Of a stretch of 64,000 bases of DNA, positions 42,901-59,155 are shown in pieces. The notes below the pieces were generated by a model. It was not told the origin of the DNA, ran no database searches, and saw only the letters and a list, made by a program, of their open reading frames with translations. Every line of letters begins with the position of its first letter. The first letter of the stretch is position 1. The position numbers and the translations under genes are program-made. Origin of the DNA: Methylobacterium haplocladii (GTDB lineage Bacteria > Pseudomonadota > Alphaproteobacteria > Rhizobiales > Beijerinckiaceae); contig NZ_BJZT01000036.1 of the NCBI RefSeq assembly GCF_007992175.1, positions 34,899 to 98,898 on the forward strand. Direction: 5' to 3'.

Positions 42901-44574
42901 ATGCCGTCTGACATCGAGATCGCCCGCGCGGCGACGCTGAAGCCCATCGCGGAGGTCGCGGCCAAGGTCGGCATTCCGGAGGACGCGCTCCAGAACTACG
43001 GCAAGCACATCGCCAAGATCGACCACGGCTTCATCAAGTCGCTCGGCGACAAGCCGAACGGCAAGCTCGTGCTCGTCACCGCGATCTCGCCGACCCCGGC
43101 GGGCGAGGGCAAGACCACGACGACGGTGGGGCTCGGCGACGCGCTCAACCGCATCGGCAAGAAGGCCGTCATCTGTATCCGCGAGCCCTCGCTCGGCCCC
43201 TGCTTCGGCATGAAGGGCGGGGCGGCCGGCGGCGGCAAGGCGCAGGTCGTGCCGATGGAGCAGATCAACCTGCACTTCACCGGCGACTTCCACGCCATCA
43301 CCTCGGCGCACTCCCTCGCCGCGGCGCTGATCGACAACCACGTCTACTGGGCGAACGAGCTCAACATCGACGTGCGCCGCATCCACTGGCGCCGCGTGGT
43401 CGACATGAACGACCGGGCCTTGCGCGCCATCAACCAGTCGCTCGGCGGCGTCGCCAACGGCTTTCCGCGTGAGGACGGCTTCGACATCACGGTGGCCTCC
43501 GAGGTCATGGCGGTGTTCTGCCTCGCCAAGGACCTCGCCGACCTCGAGGAGCGTCTCGGCAAGATCGTCATCGCCGACACCCGCGACCGCAAGCCCGTCA
43601 CGCTCAAGGACGTGAAGGCGACCGGCGCGATGACCGTGCTGCTCAAGGACGCGCTTCAGCCGAACATCGTGCAGACGCTCGAGGGCAACCCGGCGCTGAT
43701 CCATGGCGGCCCCTTCGCCAACATCGCCCATGGCTGCAACTCGGTGATCGCGACGCAGACCGGCCTGAAGCTCGGCGACTACGTCGTCACCGAAGCGGGC
43801 TTCGGCGCCGATCTCGGCGCGGAAAAGTTCATCGACATCAAGTGCCGCCAGACTGGCTTGATCCCCTCGGCCGTGGTGATCGTCGCAACGATCCGCGCCC
43901 TCAAGATGCATGGCGGCGTCAATAAGAAGGAGCTCGCCGGCGAGAACATCGAAGCCCTCGAAAAGGGCTTCGCCAACCTTGCCCGGCACGTAACCAACAT
44001 GCGCAGCTTCGGCCTGCCGGTGGTGGTGGGGGTGAACCACTTCTTCCAGGATACCGATGCCGAGCATGCGAAGCTGAAAGAGCTTTGCCGGGAGAAGCTC
44101 GACGTCGAGGCGATCACCTGCAAGCATTGGGCTGACGGCGGCGCGGGCGCGGAAGAACTCGCCAACGCTGTGGTGAAGCTTGCCGAGGGCGAGCAGAAGC
44201 CGCTGAACTTCGTCTATGAACTCGAGGCCAAGCTGTCCGACAAGGTCAAGGCGATCGCGACCAAGCTCTACGGCGCGTCCGGCGTCAACATCGAGTCGAA
44301 GGCCGCCACCAAGCTCGCCGGCTTCGAGAAGGACGGCTACGGCAACCTGCCGGTCTGCATGGCCAAGACGCAGTACTCGTTCTCCACCGACCCGGCCCTG
44401 ATCGGCGCGCCCTCCGACCACGTCATCGCGGTGCGCGACGTCCGCCTCTCGGCCGGGGCCGGGTTCGTGGTGGTGATCTGCGGGGAGATCATGACCATGC
44501 CGGGCCTGCCGAAGGTCCCGGCCGCGGACACGATCCGGCTCGACGAGAAGGGCCAGATCGACGGGTTGTTTTAG
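42901..44574 (+). CDS. ftfL: Formate-tetrahydrofolate ligase
   Basis: The 557-residue protein has the same length and start ([17 protein letters not shown]) as I recall for Methylorubrum extorquens FtfL. It carries the ATP site [52 protein letters not shown] and the C-terminal [16 protein letters not shown]. It makes 10-formyl-H4F from formate, H4F and ATP. In methylotrophs this is the entry of C1 units into the serine cycle, and elsewhere it supplies one-carbon units for biosynthesis. The many small differences from extorquens point to another species of the group. A palindromic repeat follows the stop. Confidence 0.97.
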   Translation: MPSDIEIARAATLKPIAEVAAKVGIPEDALQNYGKHIAKIDHGFIKSLGDKPNGKLVLVTAISPTPAGEGKTTTTVGLGDALNRIGKKAVICIREPSLGPCFGMKGGAAGGGKAQVVPMEQINLHFTGDFHAITSAHSLAAALIDNHVYWANELNIDVRRIHWRRVVDMNDRALRAINQSLGGVANGFPREDGFDITVASEVMAVFCLAKDLADLEERLGKIVIADTRDRKPVTLKDVKATGAMTVLLKDALQPNIVQTLEGNPALIHGGPFANIAHGCNSVIATQTGLKLGDYVVTEAGFGADLGAEKFIDIKCRQTGLIPSAVVIVATIRALKMHGGVNKKELAGENIEALEKGFANLARHVTNMRSFGLPVVVGVNHFFQDTDAEHAKLKELCREKLDVEAITCKHWADGGAGAEELANAVVKLAEGEQKPLNFVYELEAKLSDKVKAIATKLYGASGVNIESKAATKLAGFEKDGYGNLPVCMAKTQYSFSTDPALIGAPSDHVIAVRDVRLSAGAGFVVVICGEIMTMPGLPKVPAADTIRLDEKGQIDGLF

Positions 44575-44608
44575 CCTCTCATCGCGGGGAGGAGCGTTCG
44601 CTCCTCTC

Positions 44609-44737
44609 CGTCATTCCGGGGCCGCGCAGCGGAACCCGGACCCGAAGGGGCGCGCGAAGCGTGCAATCGACCCGATACGCTGCGCTCGATCGTGGGTTCC
44701 GGGTTCTCGCCTTCGGCGAGCCCCGGAATGACGGTGG
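44609..44737. repeat. REP-like palindromic element, family A
   Basis: The element is bounded by CGTCATTCCGGGG on the left and CCCCGGAATGACGG on the right. The inner arms CGGAACCCGGA and TGGGTTCCGGGTTC are complementary. It fills the space between ftfL and the 3' end of galU (convergent) and can act as a terminator. It is related to 17401-17510. Confidence 0.85.
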
Positions 44738-44742
44738 GCTGC

Positions 44743-45609
44743 CTATTTCTCCCCGAGGAGCGCCCTGATCTCCGCCGTCAGCGCCTCCTTGAGATCCGGC
44801 CGCTGCAGCCCGTAGGCGATGTTCGCGGTGAGGAATCCGAGCTTCGAGCCGGTGTCGTAGGTCTTGCCGTCGTAGCGCATGCCGAAGAACTTCTGCTCGC
44901 CCATCAGCTCGAGCATCGCGTCGGTGAGCTGGATCTCGCCGCCAGCGCCCTTCTTGCCGTGCTCCAGGATCGAGAATACCTCGGGCTGCAGGATGTAGCG
45001 GCCGGAGATGATGAAGTTCGAGGGCGCGGTGCCCTGCTTCGGCTTCTCGACCATGCCGGTAATTTCGAAAGTCTGGCCGAAGGTCTCGCCGACGGAGACG
45101 ATGCCGTACTGGTGCGTCTCCTCCGGCTTGACCTCCTCCACCGCGATGACGTTGCCGCCGTGCTGCTCGTAGGCCGCCAGCATCTGGCCCATGCAGCCGG
45201 GGCTGAGCATGTCCGGCAGGAGCACCGCGAAGGGCTCGTCGCCGACGATCTCGCGGGCGCACCAGACCGCGTGGCCGAGGCCGAGCGGCGCCTGCTGGCG
45301 GGTGAAGCTGGTCTGGCCGGCCTTGGGCAGATCCTTCTTCAGCTCCTCGTAGGCCGCCGTCTTGCCGCGCTCCTGCAGGGTGGCGTCGAGCTCGTAGGCG
45401 ATGTCGAAATGGTCTTCGATCACCGCCTTGCCGCGGCCGGTGACGAAGATGAAATGCTCGATGCCGGCGGCCCGCGCCTCGTCGACGACATGCTGGACAA
45501 CCGGCCGGTCGACGACGGTGAGCATCTCCTTCGGCACGGCCTTGGTCGCCGGCAGGAAACGCGTGCCGAGACCGGCGACGGGAAGAACGGCTTTTCGGAT
45601 TTTCTTCAT
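44743..45609 (-). CDS. galU: UTP-glucose-1-phosphate uridylyltransferase
   Basis: The 288-residue protein has the nucleotidyltransferase signature [20 protein letters not shown] near the N-terminus. [30 protein letters not shown] and [15 protein letters not shown] follow, as in GalU. It makes UDP-glucose from UTP and glucose-1-phosphate, a precursor for galE and envelope polysaccharides. It is divergent from galE with 316 bp between, so the two genes may share regulation. Confidence 0.95.
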   Translation of the reverse strand: MKKIRKAVLPVAGLGTRFLPATKAVPKEMLTVVDRPVVQHVVDEARAAGIEHFIFVTGRGKAVIEDHFDIAYELDATLQERGKTAAYEELKKDLPKAGQTSFTRQQAPLGLGHAVWCAREIVGDEPFAVLLPDMLSPGCMGQMLAAYEQHGGNVIAVEEVKPEETHQYGIVSVGETFGQTFEITGMVEKPKQGTAPSNFIISGRYILQPEVFSILEHGKKGAGGEIQLTDAMLELMGEQKFFGMRYDGKTYDTGSKLGFLTANIAYGLQRPDLKEALTAEIRALLGEK

Positions 45610-45925
45610 GGACCGGGACCCGTTTGTGGCGTGCGTCGGGACGCGTTGTGGCTGAGGTTACATAGCACGGCGCGTGCAGGGTTCACCGGGGCACAGTTGT
45701 GTCGGAGATCGAAATCGCACCACGGGGCGAACAGACCGCAATGATCCGCAGGCCGATCCCTCGGGCGGATCCGGATACCCGCCGCCTACGAAGGTCGCGC
45801 CGCGCCGGACCGTATTCCCCATGCCGGCGAACGCCGGCTCGACCGTCCATCCGGAGTCGAAACGCGCTTCATCCCGACCTCACCATTGTGTAGCCTCCTC
45901 CGACACCACGGGGAACTGACGGACG
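45610..45925. other. Divergent galU-galE intergenic region
   Basis: The 316 bp between the two start codons should hold both promoters. I see no palindrome, repeat or credible small gene here. Confidence 0.4.
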
Positions 45926-46918
45926 ATGGCAGTACTGGTCACGGGCGGCGCCGGCTATATCGGCAGTCACATGGTGCTCGCGCTGATCGATGCGGGGCAT
46001 GATGAGGTCGTGGTGATCGACGATCTGTCGACCGGCTTCGACTGGGCGCTGCCGCCCGAGGTAACGCTGGTGCTCGGCGACGTGGCCGACCAGGACCTCG
46101 TCGCCAGGACGATACGGGAGCACCAGGTCGAGGCGCTGGCGCATTTCGCGGCGCGGATCGTGGTGCCGGACTCGGTCGCCGACCCGCTGCACTACTACCT
46201 CGCCAACACCGTGAAGACGCGGGCGCTGATCGAGACGGCGGTGAAGGAGGGCGTGAAGCACGTCATCTTCTCCTCGACAGCGGCCGTCTACGGCGAGCCG
46301 GAGACCGTGCCGGTGCCGGAGAGTCTCGTCACCAACCCGATCAACCCCTACGGCCGCTCGAAGCTGATGAGCGAGTGGATGATCGCCGACGCGGCCAAGG
46401 CCCACGGCTTCAGCTACGTCATCCTGCGCTACTTCAACGTCGCCGGCGCGGATCCGCGCGGGCGCTCCGGCCAGTCGACGCCGAACGCGACGCACCTGAT
46501 CAAGGTCGCGACGCAGTCCGCACTCGGCCAGCGCACGCATCTCGAAGTCTACGGCACCGACTACCCGACGCCGGACGGCTCGTGCCTGCGCGACTACATC
46601 CAGGTCAGCGATCTCGCCGAGGCGCATCTCGTAGCGCTGAACCACCTGCGCGGCGGCGGCGACAGCCTGACGCTGAATTGCGGTTACGGGCGCGGCTACT
46701 CGGTGCTGGAGGTGATCGAGGTGGTCAAGCGCGTCTCGGGCAAGGATTTCGAGGTGCGGCTCTCGCCCCGCCGCGCCGGCGACCCGGCGCAGATCATCGC
46801 GGGGGCCGATCGGATCCGGAGCGAACTCGGCTGGGTGCCCAAGCACGACGACCTCGACGGCATCGTGCGGCAGGCGCTGGATTGGGAAGATTCTTTGAGC
46901 AAGCGGAATCGACGTTGA
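45926..46918 (+). CDS. galE: UDP-glucose 4-epimerase
   Basis: The 330-residue extended SDR has the NAD motif VTGGAGYIGSHMVLALIDAG and the catalytic region SSTAAVYGEP with NPYGRSKLMSEWMI. RYFNVAGADPRGRSGQ and SCLRDYIQVSDLAEAHLVAL, both GalE marks, follow. It interconverts UDP-glucose and UDP-galactose (or the GlcNAc forms) for polysaccharide synthesis. Its stop overlaps the ATG of the next gene by one base (TGATG), so the transglycosylase could be translated by coupling. Confidence 0.93.
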   Translation: MAVLVTGGAGYIGSHMVLALIDAGHDEVVVIDDLSTGFDWALPPEVTLVLGDVADQDLVARTIREHQVEALAHFAARIVVPDSVADPLHYYLANTVKTRALIETAVKEGVKHVIFSSTAAVYGEPETVPVPESLVTNPINPYGRSKLMSEWMIADAAKAHGFSYVILRYFNVAGADPRGRSGQSTPNATHLIKVATQSALGQRTHLEVYGTDYPTPDGSCLRDYIQVSDLAEAHLVALNHLRGGGDSLTLNCGYGRGYSVLEVIEVVKRVSGKDFEVRLSPRRAGDPAQIIAGADRIRSELGWVPKHDDLDGIVRQALDWEDSLSKRNRR

Positions 46919-48273
46919 TGGGCGCCGACGCTGCATTCCCTCTCCCCTCTGCGGAAGAGGGTGGCCCGCGAAGCGGGTCGGGAGAGGGGAGCGACGTCTT
47001 CGGAGAGGGCGCTCCCCCCTCCCGACCCTCGCTGACGCGAGGGCCACCCTCCCCCGCAGAGGGGGGAGGGGAAGCGCGCTGGCACCGCCGTGCGATTCTC
47101 GTGTCGGTCGTTGGGCTTGCCGCCTCCGTCAGAACCCGCCGTGCCCTGGCAGCCCCGGACCCCGACTTCCGCGCCTTCCTCGACTCCCTCCGCGCCGAAG
47201 CCCAGGCCCGCGGCATCTCGCAAGCCACCTTCGAGACCGCGTTCCGGGACGTCACGGCCCCCGACCCCGACGTCATCGGGCGCACCAGGAAACAAAGCGA
47301 GTTCAGCCGGCCGGTCTGGGAGTATCTCGTCGGGGCGATCTCGCCGGGACGGCTCGATCGCGGCCGGGCGCACGCTGCGCGGCTCTCCGCAACGCTGGAC
47401 CGGATCGAAAAGAGCTACGGCGTTCCGCGCTGGGTCATGCTCGCCTTCTGGGGCGTCGAATCCGATTTCGGCAGCAGCCCGGGCACGCTGCCGGTGGTGC
47501 GGGCGCTGGCGAGCCTCGCCTATGCGAAACATCGCGGCGAGATGTTTCGGGGCGAGTTGCTCGCGGCCCTGGAGATCCTGGAGCGCGGCGACATCACGCC
47601 GGACAAGATGAAGGGCTCATGGGCCGGGGCCATGGGTCAGGTGCAGTTCCTGCCCTCGGTCTTCCTGAAATACGCGGTCGATTTCGACGGCGACGGGCAC
47701 CGCGACATCTGGGGCTCTCAGGTCGATTCGCTCGCCTCGATCGGGCATTATCTGAAGGAGATCGGCTGGAATCCGGCTTATTCCTGGGGCTACGAGGTGC
47801 GGCTGCCGCCGGATTTCGACCTGAGCCGCTACCGGGGCGACCTTTCGGATTTTGGCCGGCGCGGGGTCAAGCGCACGGATGGCAAGGCCTTGCCGGGTGT
47901 CGGCATCGGGTCGCTGTTCTTGCCCGGCGGGCTCGGCGGCCCGGTGTTTCTGATCACCGACAATTTCGAGGTGATCCGGGTCTATAACACCAGCGATTCC
48001 TACGCGCTGGCCGTCGGGCACCTCGCCGACCGGCTCTCCGGCGCGCCTGCGCTTGCAGCACCCTGGCCGAGCGGCGCGGCGCGCCTCGACAATGCCGGCC
48101 TCAAGACGCTGCAGGAGGGACTGGCGACCGGCGGATTCTACCGAGGGGATTTCGACGGGCGGGCCGGCCCGAAGCTGCGCGAGGCGGTGCGGCAATATCA
48201 GATCCGAGCCGCGCTGCCGGCGGACGGCTATGCGAGTCCGGCGCTGCTGGAGCATGTCACGGGTCAGCGCTGA
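46918..48273 (+). CDS. Lytic murein transglycosylase (MltB-like) with peptidoglycan-binding domain
   Basis: The protein is up to 451 residues. The SLT/MltB-type catalytic domain contains RWVMLAFWGVESDFGSSPGT, with the catalytic Glu of GVES. Later blocks are GSWAGAMGQVQFLPSVFLKY and LASIGHYLKEIGWNP. A C-terminal peptidoglycan-binding repeat (LQEGLATGGFYRGDFDGRAG) follows. It cleaves glycan strands to anhydromuropeptides in the periplasm. The 5' end is odd. From ATG 46918 about 45 codons are a family B REP element, and only then comes a signal-peptide-like WHRRAILVSVVGLAASV. The true start may be ATG 46918 (coupled to galE) or a later non-ATG codon such as GTG 47101. Confidence 0.85.
   Translation: MGADAAFPLPSAEEGGPRSGSGEGSDVFGEGAPPSRPSLTRGPPSPAEGGGEARWHRRAILVSVVGLAASVRTRRALAAPDPDFRAFLDSLRAEAQARGISQATFETAFRDVTAPDPDVIGRTRKQSEFSRPVWEYLVGAISPGRLDRGRAHAARLSATLDRIEKSYGVPRWVMLAFWGVESDFGSSPGTLPVVRALASLAYAKHRGEMFRGELLAALEILERGDITPDKMKGSWAGAMGQVQFLPSVFLKYAVDFDGDGHRDIWGSQVDSLASIGHYLKEIGWNPAYSWGYEVRLPPDFDLSRYRGDLSDFGRRGVKRTDGKALPGVGIGSLFLPGGLGGPVFLITDNFEVIRVYNTSDSYALAVGHLADRLSGAPALAAPWPSGAARLDNAGLKTLQEGLATGGFYRGDFDGRAGPKLREAVRQYQIRAALPADGYASPALLEHVTGQR
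46938..47071. repeat. REP-like palindromic element, family B, inside an apparent coding region
   Basis: CCCTCTCCCCTCTGCGGAAG at the left and CCGCAGAGGGGGGAGGGG at the right form the outer stem, with a GCCCGCGAAGCGGGT hairpin inside. A further CCTCGCTGACGCGAGG hairpin makes this copy longer than the one at 18632-18755. It stays in frame with the lytic transglycosylase. Confidence 0.85.
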
Positions 48274-48498
48274 AAAAGTCCGCGTTGGCAGGCGGACGCG
48301 TCGCTCGCAGAGGCCTTTGCTGGATCGCAGGTTCCTCGCGCAAAGCCGCGTGGCACGTTTGCGCAACCTGCTGAGCACCGCGTACCGGCTGCAGAATTCG
48401 ACTCGGTGCGCATCTGGGTTATCATCCCGATGAACGCCGGGGCGATCCAGGGCAGTAAGCGCTGGTCACCGTTCGGCGACGCAGACCCGGGCAGCCGC

Positions 48499-49866
48499 AT
48501 GGCCTTTGCGCCGAAGCATCTCCTCACCCTCGTACTCCTCGCCGCCGCGGCGTTCCTCTCGCCGGTACAGGAGGTGAGGGCCCAGTGGGGCGACAGCTAC
48601 GACGCCCCGCGCGACCCCTATTATGCGCCCCGGCGTCGTGCCTCCCGCGAGGATCGGCGCTACGCCCCCCCGCAGCAGGAGGCCCCGCGCCAGTTCTACT
48701 GGCCCTGGGAAGACCGCCCGCAGCCGCAGGTTCAACCCAATCGCGAAGTCCAGCCGAGGACGTCGAGCCGCCCTGCGCGGCCGCGGCCGCCGTCCGTCGG
48801 GTCGAGCGGCCACGAGACTCCGGCGGCCCGCAAGCGCACGCCGAGCGCCGCGCCGAGCATCGCCAAACCCCTCGCGCCGGCCCCCGCGAAGACCGCCCCC
48901 ACGGTGCAGGTCGCGGTCTTCGGCGATTCCCTCGCATCCTATCTCGCCAAGGGATTGGACGATGCGTTTCGCGACAAGCCCGACGTCGCGGTGGTCGACC
49001 GGTCGCGCGGCGATAGCGGCATCGTCCGCAAGGACGTGGTCGACTGGGCGAAAGCGGCGGAGGACTATCTCAACGCCAACCCGAAGGTCGCCTACGGGCT
49101 ATTCATGGTCGGCGTGAACGACCGGCAGGCCATACGCGAGGGCAGCGAGAGCTTCGAGCCCCTGACCGACAAGTGGCGCGAGATCTATGCCGCCCGCATC
49201 GACGCCGTCGCGAAGGTGTTCACCGACCACAAGATCCCGCTGATCTGGGTCAACGTGCCGCCGGTCCGGCTCGAGCTTCTGACCAAGGATCTGGCGACGA
49301 TCAACGACATCGCCCGCGAGCGCATCCAGAAGGCCGGTCAGACCTATGTCGACATCTGGCCGGGCTTCGTCGACGATCGCAACCGCTACACGGCGACCGG
49401 CCCCGATCTCGACGGTCAGCGGGCCACGCTGCGCACCGCGGATGGCATCCACTTCACCAATCCCGGCGCCCGCAAGGTCGCGCACTTCGCCGATATCGAA
49501 CTGAAGCGGATGATAGGCGCCAACGGCACGCTGCCGGCGGAGCAGCCCGCCGTCGCGACGATTCCTTCGGGGACGCCCGCCGAGACCGGACCGAGCCTCG
49601 ACGACAGTTCGGCGATCGATCGCAAGATCACGGCGATGCTGCCGAGCCTGCCCGAACCGCCCGGCATCCCGAGCCTGCCGGTCAAGCCCGCCTCGGGTCC
49701 GGTCGTGCCCCTCGGCCGCGCCGAGGTCTCACCGGGCGGGACGCTGATCAGCGGACGCCCACGCGAAGGCGACGCCTACGGCACGGTCGAGCGGACCATG
49801 CAGCGCGGCGCCGCCCCGATGCCGCAGCCGGGCCGGGCCGACGACTTCAAATGGCCACCCGGCTGA
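48499..49866 (+). CDS. Exported SGNH/GDSL-type hydrolase, DUF459 family
   Basis: The 455-residue protein has a signal peptide (cut near VRA-QW) and a Pro/Arg-rich linker to about residue 130. The SGNH domain shows VAVFGDSLASYLAKGLDDAF (block I Ser), FMVGVNDRQAI (block III Asn) and ADGIHFTNPGARKVA (block V Asp/His). A Pro-rich tail follows. DUF459 proteins are thought to be periplasmic esterases, possibly acting on acylated polysaccharide or peptidoglycan; the substrate is unknown. ATG 48499 begins the signal peptide. A hairpin after the stop separates it from gltD. Confidence 0.87.
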   Translation: MAFAPKHLLTLVLLAAAAFLSPVQEVRAQWGDSYDAPRDPYYAPRRRASREDRRYAPPQQEAPRQFYWPWEDRPQPQVQPNREVQPRTSSRPARPRPPSVGSSGHETPAARKRTPSAAPSIAKPLAPAPAKTAPTVQVAVFGDSLASYLAKGLDDAFRDKPDVAVVDRSRGDSGIVRKDVVDWAKAAEDYLNANPKVAYGLFMVGVNDRQAIREGSESFEPLTDKWREIYAARIDAVAKVFTDHKIPLIWVNVPPVRLELLTKDLATINDIARERIQKAGQTYVDIWPGFVDDRNRYTATGPDLDGQRATLRTADGIHFTNPGARKVAHFADIELKRMIGANGTLPAEQPAVATIPSGTPAETGPSLDDSSAIDRKITAMLPSLPEPPGIPSLPVKPASGPVVPLGRAEVSPGGTLISGRPREGDAYGTVERTMQRGAAPMPQPGRADDFKWPPG

Positions 49867-49895
49867 TTTCTTGGAGTTTTTGTCGAGAGATCGCA

Positions 49896-49916
49896 GGCCC
49901 CGCTCGGCGCGGGGCC
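49896..49916. terminator. Bidirectional hairpin terminator
   Basis: GGCCCCGC (49896-49903) and GCGGGGCC (49909-49916) form an 8-bp stem with a TCGGC loop. It lies between the DUF459 stop and the gltD 3' end, which are convergent. On the minus strand side a short T-rich stretch lies beyond it at 49867-49880 in reverse sense. Confidence 0.6.
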
Positions 49917-49926
49917 GGCTGAAACA

Positions 49927-51360
<1,434 letters not shown>

Positions 51361-51461
51361 CGATCAACCCTTAGCGGTCGGCGGCGGCGCTGCACGCGCG
51401 GCCTGACACGTCCGTCTCTTGCTGCAATGACGACCGGCCCTGTCCAGTCGTCGCGGTCACG

Positions 51462-56189
<4,728 letters not shown>

Positions 56190-56819
56190 GTCCAACCCCG
56201 TTCTCCGATCGTCCCGCCGGATCCGGCTGGGGATGCGAGCATGTTTCGTGCCCGAACGCCATACGGCGGCCGGGAATCGTGCAGTCGTCGCGGATCGGGT
56301 CGGCTCGGCACCTTCTCGAAGGGAAGCGCCCGCAACCCGCGGGCGTCGCGTCGGCTTCGTCAGCCGGCGTTCGCCCTGATCGCCTCGCCGGCAATCGGCA
56401 TCTCGGTTCGTTTCGACGTCGTGTCGGTCACGCCAACCGCTCCTGCCCGCCTTCGGCATTCCGAGAAAAGGACAGTGTCCCTGTCCTAAAAACTGACGTT
56501 GACAGATTTTATCGGGTCCAGCAAGAGCCCTGCCGCGACGGCGATCATCCATTAGCACAAGGGTGAATTGCGCTCTCGGTGCCGCCCCGCGGCCGCATGA
56601 CGCGACCGTCCCGCGACCTTGCCCGATGCCGCCGCAATCGTCCCGCATTTCCGCCCCGATCGGCTGGTCAAAGCGAGGCTGCCGTTCACAGGGGCAATGC
56701 GGGGCAACGACTCCGCCGATCGGACCGGAGGCGCACGCGGCCGCAAGGCCCACCTCCGGTCGAAACCGGACGCGCTCGCGCCGAGGGGCCCAGGACCTGA
56801 GAGGCCGGAGAGAAGCCAC
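56190..56819. other. Long divergent intergenic region upstream of gltB
   Basis: 630 bp lie between gltB and the divergent exported-protein gene. A CGCCCGC-AACCC-GCGGGCG hairpin lies at 56327-56345. The inverted repeat GGACAG-TGTCC-CTGTCC lies at 56470-56486, close to a TTGACA at 56499-56504. Frames over this region are open for long stretches but low in family signal. I call no gene, although a leader peptide cannot be excluded. Confidence 0.4.
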
Positions 56820-57914
56820 ATGGCATCCATGCGCCGAACACCGCCGAACAGTTCCAGCATGCATCGCAGCCTGAGCATTCGCCGCGCGTTGATCGGAGCG
56901 GCGGTCCTATCGCTCTTCGCCGCGGGCGATGCGTCCGCGCAGTTCGCCTACGGCTATATGCGGACCTATCCGGGGCCGGCCTACGAGGACGAGCTTCCGC
57001 CGATCCCGCCGCGCGCCGTCGTCTACCGGCTTCAGGATCGCGGCTTCACCGAGATCGCACGGCCCCGCTTCGACGGCCGCGCCTACGTCGTCGAGGCCAC
57101 CAACCCGGCGGGCAGTCGCGTCCGGCTGTTCGTCGACGTCCGCGAAGGTGGCGTCATCGGGCGCGAGCGCCTCGATACGCCGTACTACCCCTCCGGCCGC
57201 GTCGCCCGGTCGGCCCCCGGCTATGGCTGGACCGAAGAGGACGTCGTTCCGCGCCGTGCCGCCCGCACGCCGGAAGGCCTGCTGCCGCCGGCCGACATCC
57301 CGCTTCCACGCCCGTCGCTGCATGCCGAGATCGATCGCGCTCCCGGCGTGTCGCCGCGACCGGGTGCCCCGGATGCCAATACGTTCGGGGTCAATCCTGA
57401 AGCGAGAGGCGGTACGCGAGGCGATGCCGGCAAGGGGGACAAGGCCCGCGCTGCGGCTGCCCAACGCAGGACCGCCAAGCTGACTCAGCCGGTCAAGCCA
57501 GCCGCGCCGAGCGGGTCGCCGGAAGCGCCGATTCCGCAGACGACAACGTCCTCCGAGCCGACAAAGCCGGATGCCGCCAAGCCTCTGGAGGCAGCGAAGC
57601 CTCCCGAGGCGGCGAAGGCGGTCGTGGAACCACCGAAGACCGAGCCCGCACCGCTGACGCCGGCCGCGAACCAACCTGTCGCGGCCGAGAAGCCGTCCGC
57701 TCCCCAAGCCACCGAAGCGCCGGTCGCCGAGAAGCCCGCGGTGGAGAAACCGGCCGAGGACAGGCGCGCCGACAAAGCGATCGCCGACAAAGGCGGCGCG
57801 AATCAGGGCTGGCAGGACCCGCCGGCCGGTGATCCGAAGCGCAACGTCCGGGTGATCGGCGGCGCGATCGTCGTGCCGGGTGGCGGCGAGGCCGCACCGG
57901 CCACTGCCAACTGA
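56820..57914 (+). CDS. Exported protein of unknown function with Ala/Pro/Lys-rich tail
   Basis: The 364-residue product has a signal peptide beginning at residue 14 ([20 protein letters not shown], cut near ASA-QF). A small folded domain at about residues 50-125 ([20 protein letters not shown] then [20 protein letters not shown]) resembles the PepSY-like or beta-lactamase-inhibitor-like domains of many Rhizobiales exported proteins. From about residue 165 on it is low-complexity Ala/Pro/Lys/Glu. ATG 56820 follows a GGAG ribosome site; the internal ATG at codon 14 is an alternative. It is divergent from gltB and convergent with fdhD. Function unknown. Confidence 0.72.
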   Translation: MASMRRTPPNSSSMHRSLSIRRALIGAAVLSLFAAGDASAQFAYGYMRTYPGPAYEDELPPIPPRAVVYRLQDRGFTEIARPRFDGRAYVVEATNPAGSRVRLFVDVREGGVIGRERLDTPYYPSGRVARSAPGYGWTEEDVVPRRAARTPEGLLPPADIPLPRPSLHAEIDRAPGVSPRPGAPDANTFGVNPEARGGTRGDAGKGDKARAAAAQRRTAKLTQPVKPAAPSGSPEAPIPQTTTSSEPTKPDAAKPLEAAKPPEAAKAVVEPPKTEPAPLTPAANQPVAAEKPSAPQATEAPVAEKPAVEKPAEDRRADKAIADKGGANQGWQDPPAGDPKRNVRVIGGAIVVPGGGEAAPATAN

Positions 57915-57951
57915 GCCTGACCTCTACGTCTGAATCACCCGGATCCGCTTT

Positions 57952-57981
57952 CGTCGTCGCTTCGCTGCGCTCGCGATGACG
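57952..57981. repeat. Short palindrome, possible terminator or degenerate repeat
   Basis: CGTCGTCGC and GCGATGACG face each other around a GCTTCGCTGCGCTC-type core, forming an imperfect hairpin between the convergent exported-protein gene and fdhD. The core resembles the central part of family A repeats, so it may be a remnant. Confidence 0.35.
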
Positions 57982-58008
57982 AATGTCGGCGACCGTCCTC
58001 CCGAAGGA

Positions 58009-58869
58009 TCAAGTCCCGAGGATCAGCCGCTCGCGTCCCGCAAACACCGTGAGGGTGTCCGAGCGGGCGATGGCGCAGAGCGTCATGTCGTGGCGCCGTG
58101 CGCGCTCGATCGCCAGCGAGGTCGGCGCGGAGATCGCCACGATCACCGAGGCGCCGAAGCTCGCGGCCTTCTCGGCCATCTCGAACGAGCAGCGGCTGGT
58201 AATGACGAGGAAGCCCCCGTCCGGGTCCTCGCCCGCCCGCATCAGGGCGCCGATCAGCTTGTCCAGAGCATTGTGGCGACCGACATCCTCGCGGACCGCG
58301 ACGAGGGAGCCGTCGAGGCGCGCCCAGGCGGCCGCATGCACCGCCCGCGTCTCCCGGTTGAGATGCTGTTCGGCGTGGAGGCCGTCGAGCGCCGTTCGGA
58401 TCGCGGCCACCGCGACATCCGGCCCCTTGCCGCTGCGGGGTGCCGCCAGCGGAAGAGAGGCGAGGTCTTCGATTCCACAGACGCCGCAGCCGGTCCGGCC
58501 GCTGATCGCGCGCTTGCGGGCGAGATGCTCGCGCAGCCGACCCGGCGCGAGATCGACCAGCAGGCGCAGGCCGTCTTCGCCGGATTCGACCGTCGTCGAA
58601 CGGATTTCGCCGGCACCCTCGACGATTCCCTCCGTCAAGCTGAAACCGTAGGCGAAATCCTCGAGGTCGGCCGGCGTCGTCATCATCACGGCGTAGGGCA
58701 CGCTGCCGTAGACCACGTTCACCGGCATCTCGACCGCCAGGGATCGGCTGTCGGCGCGCGGGTCGGGGTCGTCGTAGGCGACGACGAGTGTCGGCACGCG
58801 TACGCTCGTCGCCGATGCGGCAGGCTCGCGGCGCTCGAAACCAGGGTGGGACGTCTCGCTCGATTGCAT
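58009..58869 (-). CDS. fdhD: Formate dehydrogenase accessory sulfurtransferase FdhD
   Basis: The 286-residue protein has the FdhD motif SGRTGCGVCGIEDL with the CxxC sulfur-carrying pair near residue 125. EDVGRHNALDKLIGAL and FLVITSRCSFEMAEKAASFG follow. FdhD takes sulfur from IscS and sulfurates the molybdenum or tungsten bis-PGD cofactor of formate dehydrogenase. In methylotrophs this links formate oxidation to ftfL-level C1 flux. No formate dehydrogenase subunit gene lies in the window. It is divergent from the cytochrome oxidase cluster. Confidence 0.94.
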   Translation of the reverse strand: MQSSETSHPGFERREPAASATSVRVPTLVVAYDDPDPRADSRSLAVEMPVNVVYGSVPYAVMMTTPADLEDFAYGFSLTEGIVEGAGEIRSTTVESGEDGLRLLVDLAPGRLREHLARKRAISGRTGCGVCGIEDLASLPLAAPRSGKGPDVAVAAIRTALDGLHAEQHLNRETRAVHAAAWARLDGSLVAVREDVGRHNALDKLIGALMRAGEDPDGGFLVITSRCSFEMAEKAASFGASVIVAISAPTSLAIERARRHDMTLCAIARSDTLTVFAGRERLILGT

Positions 58870-59155
58870 CGCGAAAACTCCGCACTCTCAGATGGCTAAG
58901 CCGCCAACGATCGGCTGCCGACGTCGGAAGAGACCTGCTTCATCCACCACGAGACATGCGTTGGACGGGACCGTGCGACGCTCTTGGCGGTTGCGTGATT
59001 GTGATCAGTATGGTTCTACGTCGCCGTCCATCAGTCTCGCGGTGAGAGCCAAACATGGCTGTCCCGGCTCGACCGGACCTCGGCACCGCACGAACGCTAT
59101 CTGCGAACGAGCGGTAACGAAATCAAGATAATAACGGGGAGCCACGAGAGGGCAC

